NCBI GenBank assembly: GCA_039208375.1 | Contig: JBCCRC010000102.1 | Span: forward strand, 1-9,019 | Direction: 5' to 3' | Length of the DNA: 9,019 nt | Source: JANQPC01 sp039208375 | Lineage (GTDB): Bacteria > Pseudomonadota > Alphaproteobacteria > Rhodobacterales > Rhodobacteraceae | In this document: piece by piece, positions 1 through 5,027 of the stretch | Layout: every line of letters begins with the position of its first letter | Numbering within the stretch: the stretch's first letter is position 1 | Notes under the pieces: model-generated | Databases searched by the model: none | What the model saw: only the letters and a program-made list of their open reading frames with translations | Told to the model about the DNA's origin: nothing | Translations under genes and position numbers: made by a program

Positions 1-588
1 CTCGATCAGCGCGGCGACGGCGAAGCTGAACGAGATCGAAAGCCCCACATAGCCGATGTAGAGAAACGGCGGGTGGAAGGCGAGGCCGGGGTCTTGCAGG
101 AGCGGGTTCAGATCCTGCCCGTCAAAGGGCGGGATTTCGAGGCGCAGGAACGGGTTCGACGTGAAGATCAGGAAGGCGAGGAAGGCCACCCCGATCGCGC
201 CTTGCACGGCGATCACACGGGCACGCAGTTTCGGCGGCAGATTGGCGCCGAACCAGGCGACCATCGCCCCGAAGAGCGCTAGGATCAGCACCCATAGGAG
301 CATCGAGCCCTCGTGGTTCCCCCAGACGCCGGTGATCTTGTAGATCATCGGCTTCAACGTGTGCGAGTTGAGCACCACGAGACGCAGCGAGAAATCGGAG
401 GTAACGAAGGCGTAGGTTAGTGCGGCGAAAGAGAAGGCCAGCAGCAAAAACTGCGTGGTTGCCGCCGGTTCCCCCATCGCCATCCAGCCCCGCCAGCCGC
501 GATGCGCCCCGACAAGGGGCACGACCATCTGCACGCAAGCGATGGCGAAGGCAAGGATCAGGGCGAAATGGCCTAGCTCTACGATCAT
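1..588 (-). CDS. ccmF: Cytochrome c heme lyase subunit CcmF, 5' part (partial)
   Basis: The frame opens at ATG 588-586 and stays open to base 1, giving the first 196 residues of a protein that is usually about 650 long; the rest lies outside the window. CcmF is the large inner-membrane subunit of the System I (Ccm) cytochrome c synthetase, which takes heme from holo-CcmE and attaches it to apocytochrome c in the periplasm. Visible family hallmarks are the NHEGS block at residues 91-95 after an ITGVWG stretch, the FTSNPFLRL block at 142-150, and the run from DGQDLNPLLQDPG (156-168) into FHPPFLYIGY (171-180). Hydrophobic segments lie near 5-27, 43-63, 94-115, 121-142 and 174-195. The WWD heme-handling domain would lie further downstream. 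The start MIVELGHFAL is the normal N-terminus, but no convincing Shine-Dalgarno sequence precedes it. ccmE is about 2 kb upstream on the same strand, separated by the lysis-like cassette. Identity is near certain. Confidence 0.96.
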   Translation of the reverse strand, partial: MIVELGHFALILAFAIACVQMVVPLVGAHRGWRGWMAMGEPAATTQFLLLAFSFAALTYAFVTSDFSLRLVVLNSHTLKPMIYKITGVWGNHEGSMLLWVLILALFGAMVAWFGANLPPKLRARVIAVQGAIGVAFLAFLIFTSNPFLRLEIPPFDGQDLNPLLQDPGLAFHPPFLYIGYVGLSISFSFAVAALIE

Positions 589-663
589 GCACAGAAATTA
601 GCCCGTCGCGGGCCCCACGCCAAGGGCTGCGCGCCTTCGTCGCGCGCTCGTGAAACGCGGCCG
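589..663 (-). other. Intergenic region before ccmF with two GC-rich hairpins
   Basis: These 75 bases separate the five-helix membrane protein from ccmF. Read as mRNA, they contain a GCGCGC/GCGCGC stem with a 7-base loop (plus-strand arms 629-634 and 642-647), followed by an AGCCC/GGGCT pair (arms 624-628 and 600-604) around a GGGCCC core. Neither is followed by a run of U, so a rho-independent terminator is not supported. They could be mRNA-stability or processing structures that set ccmF apart from the cassette upstream. No promoter can be recognised. GC-rich DNA forms such stems by chance, so confidence in a function is low. Confidence 0.25.
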
Positions 664-1086
664 CTACATGGCGCGCGCAACCGCCAGCACCCCGGCAAAG
701 CCAAGCGCACCCGGCAGGATGACAAGCCATACATTCAGGCCCATGGACCGGTGCATCACGATCACATGCATCACCGCACCTGCGCTGTAGATTGCGAGGA
801 ATGTAAAGAGGCCTGCATGTTTCACCATAAATGCGGGCTGGTGCAGAACTTGGTAGAGCCACCACCAGCCCAGAACGCTCGCCGCGCCCGCCCAGCTGAA
901 GGACATGCCCAGAGCCAGCGGCGTTGCCCTTCGCCGCCAAAGCCAGAAGAACGTGCCCGAAATCACCACCGCCATCACCGTGATCATCCCATAGGCGATG
1001 GCATAGGTTTTTTCGTATCCAATGGTGCCATTCAGAGCGAAGAAGGCCGCCCCGATGGCCATAAGCAGTGCCAGCGCCTGTTTCAT
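664..1086 (-). CDS. Unrecognised small integral membrane protein (five predicted helices)
   Basis: I do not recognise a family for this 140-residue protein. Hydrophobic segments lie near residues 2-19, 28-50, 57-80, 88-110 and 118-137, so it is an integral membrane protein with almost no soluble part. An RRR patch at 51-53 suggests a cytoplasmic loop. Histidines sit near helix ends (82, 90, 107, 112) and a WWW triplet at 74-76. The ATG at 1086 overlaps the TGA of the 45-codon frame upstream (ATGA, 4 bases), and AGAGG at 1097-1101 lies 10 bases before it. Good start signals and a hydrophobic pattern spread over the whole frame make it very likely to be a real gene. Its neighbours point two ways: it may be the last gene of the lysis-like cassette, or it may serve the cytochrome c maturation genes that flank the cassette. 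No function is claimed. Confidence 0.75.
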   Translation of the reverse strand: MKQALALLMAIGAAFFALNGTIGYEKTYAIAYGMITVMAVVISGTFFWLWRRRATPLALGMSFSWAGAASVLGWWWLYQVLHQPAFMVKHAGLFTFLAIYSAGAVMHVIVMHRSMGLNVWLVILPGALGFAGVLAVARAM

Positions 1087-1220
1087 TTTCGAAGTACCTC
1101 TCGCACCGCGGCGTCCAGACGGGAGGCCGCATCATGATTGCGCCGAAGCGCCCTGCGCAAGCGGGCCCCAAGAGCCCACCTCGCACACCAGCCCGCGATC
1201 CGATCGGCCACGCCGCGCAT
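1083..1220 (-). CDS. Candidate 45-residue basic peptide
   Basis: This is a short frame, ATG at 1220-1218 and TGA at 1085-1083, that fills the gap between the BhlA-like gene and the five-helix membrane protein. Three things support it. Its ATG comes one base after the upstream TAA (TAACATG). Its TGA overlaps the next ATG (ATGA). A G-rich stretch (GCGGGGGG) ends 5 bases before the ATG and could act as a ribosome site. The product begins MRGVADRIAGWCARWALG and has 11 arginines, one lysine and only four acidic residues, so it is strongly cationic. Residues about 5-27 can be drawn as an amphipathic helix with Trp11, Trp15 and leucines on one side, and 31-45 as a second helix. A role as a membrane-active helper of the lysis module is a guess. 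It could instead be a non-functional spacer whose translation only couples its neighbours. Confidence 0.5.
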   Translation of the reverse strand: MRGVADRIAGWCARWALGARLRRALRRNHDAASRLDAAVREVLRK

Positions 1221-1221
1221 G

Positions 1222-1404
1222 TTAGCCCCCCGCAAGCGGCAGGCGTTCGCGGATGATCGTGGTCAGCTCGATCAGGATCGCCGTGTTCTTGTCGATCAGC
1301 GCGCGGGTGGCTTTGTCTTTCTCGATGTCCCGGTAGAGCAGGAAGAAGACGAGGATCACCCAAGGCCCGTGTTCCGACAGCGTTCGGAAGACAACGTCAC
1401 TCAC
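1222..1404 (-). CDS. Small single-helix membrane protein, BhlA/UviB holin-like
   Basis: I place the start at GTG 1404-1402, giving 60 residues. That GTG sits inside the sequence GTGAGTGA, so the gene overlaps the holin stop by 8 bases, and GGGAG at 1412-1416 is spaced 7 bases before it. The in-frame ATG at 1461 would add 19 residues that look like read-through of holin DNA. The protein has an N-terminal SEHGPW turn, one hydrophobic segment of about 10 residues ending FFLLYRD, then a charged helix rich in Lys, Asp and Glu (EKDKATRALIDKNTAI) and a C-terminal REPL-type end. This layout, a GPW/GPF entry, one short membrane helix and a charged coiled tail, is that of the BhlA/UviB family of holin-like peptides in Gram-positive phages. 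The likeness is by pattern only. A second holin, an antiholin or a holin-assembly factor are all possible. Very likely a real gene; function moderately uncertain. Confidence 0.7.
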   Translation of the reverse strand: MSDVVFRTLSEHGPWVILVFFLLYRDIEKDKATRALIDKNTAILIELTTIIRERLPLAGG

Positions 1405-1948
1405 GGCCCCGCTCCCAATCGGCCAAGGCGGCGTTATCTTCGAAATCGGGCGACGGGACATCAGGCGACGGGCCCACTGGCGGCGAGACGCCCGCCGGGT
1501 GCGCGGCCCCCTGCATCGTGCGCGCCGCCTGGCGTGTTTGGGCGAGCGAGGCCATTAGCGCCTTCTGATACTCGTGGCCTTTCGCCTGGTGGCGGGCGCC
1601 GAAGTAGAATGACACGATCGCGCCGAGAAGCCACCAAAGCGGTTCTGGTACGAGCCCAATCCCTTCCATGCGGGCGGCAAACCAAAGCGGATCAACCATG
1701 GCGGAGACAAAGAGCGCCAGCGTACCCAAAGCCAGCGCGGGACGCGGCAGGCGGTTGATCCCGTCCATCAGCCGGTCGAACACCCCGCGGCGGGGCACGG
1801 CGAATTCGGCGGCAAACTGGGCGAGCGAGGCACCGGCGAGATCGGCCTCGCGCCGTGCGCGGCCCTCTGCGTTTTCGCGGAAGACTTCCGCCGTCTCCCG
1901 GATCACGTTACCGCCGCCAAATACGAGGTTCAGAAGCCGTTCGATCAT
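1397..1948 (-). CDS. GTA-type holin (holin of 3TMs, gene-transfer release family)
   Basis: From ATG 1948 the product has 183 residues. Holins make lesions in the inner membrane that let an endolysin without a signal peptide reach the cell wall. The sequence strongly recalls the Pfam family named for gene-transfer-agent release: GGGNVIRETAEVFRENAEG near 11-29, a QFAAEFA block at 44-50, NRLPRPALALGTL at 65-77, and EPLWWLLGAIVSFYFGAR at 102-119. Clear membrane helices are at about 71-91 and 102-118; a hydrophobic N-terminal stretch (1-10) may be the third membrane-contacting segment. The C-terminal tail (about 147-169) is Pro/Ser-rich and includes a PSPD repeat, encoded by GGCGACGGG repeated with a 15-base period at 1449 and 1464. 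The ATG at 1948 lies 10 bases after the muramidase stop and follows GGGGTAGGG; an ATG at 1978 would overlap the muramidase and add 10 residues with no family support. Confidence 0.9.
   Translation of the reverse strand: MIERLLNLVFGGGNVIRETAEVFRENAEGRARREADLAGASLAQFAAEFAVPRRGVFDRLMDGINRLPRPALALGTLALFVSAMVDPLWFAARMEGIGLVPEPLWWLLGAIVSFYFGARHQAKGHEYQKALMASLAQTRQAARTMQGAAHPAGVSPPVGPSPDVPSPDFEDNAALADWERGRE
1412..1416 (-). promoter_or_regulatory. Shine-Dalgarno GGGAG selecting the GTG start
   Basis: GGGAG on the minus strand lies 7 bases before GTG 1404-1402. It favours that GTG over the upstream ATG at 1461 as the start of the BhlA-like peptide. It lies inside the last codons of the holin gene. 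Confidence 0.55.
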
Positions 1949-1958
1949 GCTCAACGCC

Positions 1959-2570
1959 CTACCCCCAACCCGCGACACGCGCCCGGTGCTGGGCGGCGGT
2001 CAGGTGATACTTTTCGGACAGAAAGCTCTCGGCGCGCAGGATCCAGCCGCCCTTCCTGCCATCGCGGCGGCGGGCATATTTGCGCGAGGCGGGCCGCCTG
2101 TCGGCCAGCGCGTAATAGTAGTTGCGCCGCGCAATCGCGTAGGCATCAGCGATATGGGCGGGTGCCCGCCGGGCGGCGCGGCGGGCAGCGGCAGTGGTTT
2201 GCGGGCCGATCGCGCCATCGACGGCAATCGCCTCGCCCATCCGGTTCAGCAGTCGCTGCAGGATGCGCACGGCATTGGCGCCCGCGTTCACCTGCATGTC
2301 AAACACGCTCGCCCGGAGCATATCCGGTAGCGCATCAATGCCCGGCGCATAGTAGTATTCGGCCAGAAAGATATCGCGGGCGCTGCGGCGGCTCAGCCGT
2401 TGCACATCTGCGATATCCACACGCCCATCACCGGTAAGATCCCGCTTCAGGCGCTTCAACGTTCCCAGTGTGACGCCCCATTTGGTTGGCCCACCGGGAT
2501 CGTCGGGATCGTTCACATAGCCGCCTTCACGGGCGACGATTTCATCGGCAATCTCGGTAATACTCACCAT
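1959..2570 (-). CDS. Holin-associated N-acetylmuramidase (GH108 endolysin)
   Basis: This 203-residue protein is predicted to cut the glycan backbone of peptidoglycan. The glycoside hydrolase family 108 signature is at the N-terminus: EGGYVNDPDDPGGPTKWGVT (15-34), where Glu15 is the expected catalytic acid. A FDMQVNAG block follows at 90-97, and a C-terminal peptidoglycan-binding type region starts near VDGAIGPQT (117-125). There is no signal peptide or membrane segment, which fits export through the holin encoded 10 bases downstream. Residues 44-55 (DLTGDGRVDIAD) match an EF-hand/dockerin-type calcium loop. The pair resembles the endolysin/holin genes that release GTA particles in Rhodobacter capsulatus, which lie away from the structural cluster; no GTA structural gene is visible here. 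The start is ambiguous: ATG 2570 has GGGG only 2 bases before it, while GTG 2567 has it at 5 bases. Both lie in the 3' arm of the hairpin described separately. Confidence 0.93.
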   Translation of the reverse strand: MVSITEIADEIVAREGGYVNDPDDPGGPTKWGVTLGTLKRLKRDLTGDGRVDIADVQRLSRRSARDIFLAEYYYAPGIDALPDMLRASVFDMQVNAGANAVRILQRLLNRMGEAIAVDGAIGPQTTAAARRAARRAPAHIADAYAIARRNYYYALADRRPASRKYARRRDGRKGGWILRAESFLSEKYHLTAAQHRARVAGWG

Positions 2571-2627
2571 TTCCCCACGCGCCCCGCATCACGCCTCTGG
2601 ATGCCGCGCAGGGTTCGGGGAAATGGT
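2566..2627 (-). promoter_or_regulatory. Hairpin spanning the ccmE-muramidase gap and covering the muramidase start
   Basis: Read as mRNA, ACCATTTCCCC (2627-2617) pairs perfectly over 11 bases with GGGGAAATGGT (2576-2566). Within the 40-base interior, GCGC (2609-2606) can pair with GCGC (2582-2579), and GCATC (2604-2600) with GATGC (2590-2586), leaving a 9-base terminal loop. The 5' arm begins on the last base of the ccmE stop codon (TAA 2629-2627). The 3' arm holds the only G-rich ribosome site and the muramidase ATG (2570-2568). No U-run follows, so this is not a standard terminator. A translational lock on the muramidase, opened by ribosomes finishing ccmE, is my inference; an mRNA processing site or a DNA-level operator are alternatives. 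Confidence 0.6.
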
Positions 2628-3106
2628 TAATTCGTTTGTATCGTACCGTTCGCTTGCCCGTCGGGATCAACATAAACGCCCTGTTCTTTAAGCGCGTCGA
2701 TCACCTCGGTGGGCATGTAAGTCTCATCATGGCGAGCGAGGATTTCGGTCGCCTCGAACACCCCATTCACCATCTGGCCGGTGCCCACCATGCCCTCGCC
2801 CTCACCGAACAGATCGGGCAGCACGCCCGTATAGGCCACGGGCACCGAAGCGCCGCCGTCGGTGACGTTGAAGGTGATAGTTTCGCCCCGCCCGCGCACG
2901 AGCGTGCCTTGCTCGACAAGGCCGCCGATGCGGAAGGTTTCACCCGCGGGCGGCGCGCTTCCGGCAACATCGGTGGGCGTGCGGAAAAAGTTGATGCCGT
3001 CGCGCATCGCATAGCCGATCAGCGCGGCCGAGAGCGTGAGTGCCACCGCAGCCAGCGCCACAACCTGGATACGGCGCTGCTTCTTGAGCCCTTTCAAACC
3101 CGCCAT
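2627..3106 (-). CDS. ccmE: Cytochrome c maturation heme chaperone CcmE
   Basis: The product has 159 residues, the usual length. CcmE is anchored in the inner membrane with a periplasmic beta-barrel domain. It binds heme covalently after release from the CcmABCD complex and passes it to CcmF/CcmH for attachment to cytochrome c. The sequence shows a basic N-terminus (KGLKKQRR), one membrane anchor near 13-33, FRIGGLVEQGTL at 58-69, the GVLPDLFGEGEG loop at 94-105, and the ARHDETYMP motif in which His126 is the expected covalent heme ligand and Tyr130 the axial ligand. AGGAG (3111-3115) is spaced 4 bases before the ATG, a strong ribosome site. The gene starts 20 bases after argC, and its stop lies at the foot of the hairpin leading into the muramidase. 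Its partner ccmF is not adjacent but lies beyond the lysis-like cassette. Confidence 0.97.
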   Translation of the reverse strand: MAGLKGLKKQRRIQVVALAAVALTLSAALIGYAMRDGINFFRTPTDVAGSAPPAGETFRIGGLVEQGTLVRGRGETITFNVTDGGASVPVAYTGVLPDLFGEGEGMVGTGQMVNGVFEATEILARHDETYMPTEVIDALKEQGVYVDPDGQANGTIQTN

Positions 3107-3126
3107 CGTGCTCCTCTCACAAGGCC

Positions 3127-4155
3127 TTACGGGAAGACCGGCGCCATGGTTAGGCCCGCTGTCTCCTCCTCGCCCAACATAAGGTTGGCATTCTGAACCG
3201 CTTGGCCCGACGACCCCTTGGTGAGGTTGTCGAGGGCGGCGACCACAATCGTGCGGCCCGCGCGCCGGTCCGGTTGAACACCGATATGTACGAAATTAGA
3301 GCCCCTTATGTGGCGCGTCGAGGGGGCGTATTGTATCGGTAACGTAACGATGAACGGCTCATCGGCATAGGCGCGTGACAATGCGCGGTGGATCTCTTCT
3401 GCCTCGCCCTTCACATAAAGCGTGGCGAGGATGCCGCGGTTGGCGGGCAGCAGATGAGGCGTGAATTGGATTTCAACGGAGCGGCCAGCGGCACGGCTGA
3501 GTTCCTGATCAAACTCGCCCAGATGCCGATGGGTGCCGCCAAGCCCATAGGCTTGGGTGCCCTCGGAAATCTCTGCATGAAGCAGGTGCTCTTTCAGCGC
3601 GCGGCCAGCCCCCGAGACGCCGGTTTTGAGATCGATGATGATATCGTCAAGATCAATCACGCCGGCTGACACAAGCGGCAGCAGGGCATAGAGGCCGGTG
3701 GCCGCGTTGCACCCTGTACCGGCGACAAAGCGCGCCGCTTCGATTTCCTCGCGGTAAAACTCTGTTAGGCCGTAGATGGCTTCTTTCTGCAACTCTGGCG
3801 CGGAGTGGGGCTGGCCATACCACTTTTCATAGGCCGCGGGATCGCGCAGCCGGAAATCAGCAGACAGATCGACGATCTTGAGGCTCTTGGGAAGCTCGGA
3901 TATCACCGACTGGCTGGTCGCGTGGGGCAGCGCGCAGAACACCAGATCGATGGCGTTGAAATCAATCTCGTCGATCTTGACCAGTTTCGGAAGTGCGAGG
4001 TGGCGGAAATGGGGGAAAACCTCGTCCATATCGAGCCCTGCCTTCCGGTCCGCCGCAAGGGCGGCGATTTCCATAGTTGGATGCGTCGCAATCAGCCGCA
4101 CCAGTTCGGCGCCGGTGTATCCGCTCGCGCCAAGAATTGCGATTTTGTGGGACAT
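3127..4155 (-). CDS. argC: N-acetyl-gamma-glutamyl-phosphate reductase (ArgC)
   Basis: The enzyme performs the third step of arginine synthesis in the cytoplasm: NADPH-dependent reduction of N-acetylglutamyl phosphate to N-acetylglutamate 5-semialdehyde. Its 342 residues are normal for the long (type 1) form. Visible features are the nucleotide-binding GASGYTGAELVRL (9-21), FCALPHATS (73-81), DLSADFRLRD (96-105), the nucleophile Cys149, a GTHRH block with the expected base His209/His211 (207-211), FTPHLLPANRGI (231-242) and DNLTKGSSGQAVQNANL (309-325). Around the nucleophile the sequence is AGTGCNAATG instead of the widespread PGCYPT; I believe this is a variant shared by some alphaproteobacteria, but cannot check it here. 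AGGAAGG (4163-4169) lies 7 bases before the ATG. The gene follows murI by 55 bases and precedes ccmE by 20, so it probably shares a transcript with them although the pathways are unrelated. Confidence 0.97.
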   Translation of the reverse strand: MSHKIAILGASGYTGAELVRLIATHPTMEIAALAADRKAGLDMDEVFPHFRHLALPKLVKIDEIDFNAIDLVFCALPHATSQSVISELPKSLKIVDLSADFRLRDPAAYEKWYGQPHSAPELQKEAIYGLTEFYREEIEAARFVAGTGCNAATGLYALLPLVSAGVIDLDDIIIDLKTGVSGAGRALKEHLLHAEISEGTQAYGLGGTHRHLGEFDQELSRAAGRSVEIQFTPHLLPANRGILATLYVKGEAEEIHRALSRAYADEPFIVTLPIQYAPSTRHIRGSNFVHIGVQPDRRAGRTIVVAALDNLTKGSSGQAVQNANLMLGEEETAGLTMAPVFP

Positions 4156-4210
4156 TTCAGGCCCTTCCTGCGTTCACGTGTGATGTAGAGAAAGATCGGT
4201 GGCCGCGCAA

Positions 4211-5023
4211 TCAGGCGGCTTGGAATTCGATCTTTCGTCGCAGGAACTGCGTCGCCTTGGAGGAGACGCGCGCGGGGTCGCCCGTGGTGAGAAACGCCGC
4301 AGTATCGCCCGCCCCACGCATCTCAGGCCGCCGCTCCAGATAATCGGCCAGGCTTTCGGCCACGATACTGGCCTGTGAATAGACCGTCACGCCCTCACCC
4401 AGCGCATCCTGAAAAATATGCGCCATCAGCGGATAGTGGGTGCAGCCCAGAACCGCGGCATCCGGCTTCGGCATCTTTCGCTTCAGCGCATCGACGTGAG
4501 ACCGTACGAGCGCTTCGGCCAGGATCTCGTCGCCCTCTTCAATTGCATCGACCACACCACCGCAGGATTGCGCTTCCACATCAACCCCGATCGCACGGAA
4601 GGCCAGTTCGCGCTGAAAGGCACGGCTGGCTACCGTGGCGGGCGTTGCAAAGAGCGCCACGTGTTTCACCGCTACTTCGCGGGGCGGGGAGTTATCGCCC
4701 CACTGCCGCTCCGTCAGCGCCTCGATGAGCGGCACGAACACGCCCAGAACCCGCTTGTCAGAGGGCACCCAACGCTCCTGCATCCGCCGCAGCGCGGCGG
4801 CGCTTGCGGTATTGCAAGCGAGGATCACCAGATCGCAGCCTTCGGCCCACAACCGTTCGACGGCCTTCGTTGTGAGATCGTACACATCATCGGCATCGCG
4901 CACGCCGTAGGGCGCGTGTGCGCTGTCACCAAGATAGGCGAAGGGCACGTCTGGCAGGCGTTTTGACACAGCATCAAGAACCGTCAGCCCGCCGAGGCCG
5001 CTATCGAAAATACCAACTGCCAT
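4211..5023 (-). CDS. murI: Glutamate racemase (MurI)
   Basis: The enzyme converts L-glutamate to D-glutamate for peptidoglycan synthesis, using two cysteines and no cofactor. From ATG 5023 the product has 270 residues, the usual length. The N-terminal block MAVGIFDSGLGGLTV carries the conserved DSG (7-9). GDSAHAPYG follows at 32-40, the first catalytic cysteine Cys70 lies in ACNTASA (69-75), and the second, Cys194, in LGCTHYPLM (192-200). An open frame reaches an ATG at 5098, but those 25 extra residues overlap the acyltransferase and are not part of the family, so I reject that start. The acyltransferase stop (TAA 5030-5028) lies 4 bases before this ATG and no strong ribosome site is visible, so translation is probably coupled. 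A wall-precursor gene upstream of a wall-cutting lysis cassette is notable but may be coincidence. Confidence 0.97.
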   Translation of the reverse strand: MAVGIFDSGLGGLTVLDAVSKRLPDVPFAYLGDSAHAPYGVRDADDVYDLTTKAVERLWAEGCDLVILACNTASAAALRRMQERWVPSDKRVLGVFVPLIEALTERQWGDNSPPREVAVKHVALFATPATVASRAFQRELAFRAIGVDVEAQSCGGVVDAIEEGDEILAEALVRSHVDALKRKMPKPDAAVLGCTHYPLMAHIFQDALGEGVTVYSQASIVAESLADYLERRPEMRGAGDTAAFLTTGDPARVSSKATQFLRRKIEFQAA

Positions 5024-5027
5024 TGGC

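Noticed and set aside
629..647. Hairpin GCGCGC-7-GCGCGC as a rho-independent terminator
   Set aside because: No U-run follows, and short GC stems are expected by chance here. It is kept only as a low-confidence structure.
122..1363. A 413-codon open frame on the minus strand across ccmF, the membrane protein and the BhlA-like gene
   Set aside because: It is out of frame with the recognised genes, is rich in Arg, Pro, Gly and His as shadow frames in GC-rich DNA are, and shows no family motif. The in-frame ccmF and membrane-protein readings explain the region.
1405..1461. ATG at 1461 as the start of the BhlA-like peptide
   Set aside because: It would overlap the holin by 65 bases and add residues unlike the family layout. 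The GTG at 1404 has a well-spaced GGGAG and an overlap with the holin stop that fits coupling.
1138..2330. Long plus-strand open frames opposite the holin and muramidase (1138-1758 and 1668-2330)
   Set aside because: They lie antisense to genes with clear family motifs, have shadow-like composition, and lack ribosome sites or recognisable domains.
1959..2570. Muramidase and holin as part of an intact prophage
   Set aside because: No capsid, tail, terminase, integrase or repressor gene is in the window, and both flanks are core metabolic or cytochrome maturation genes.
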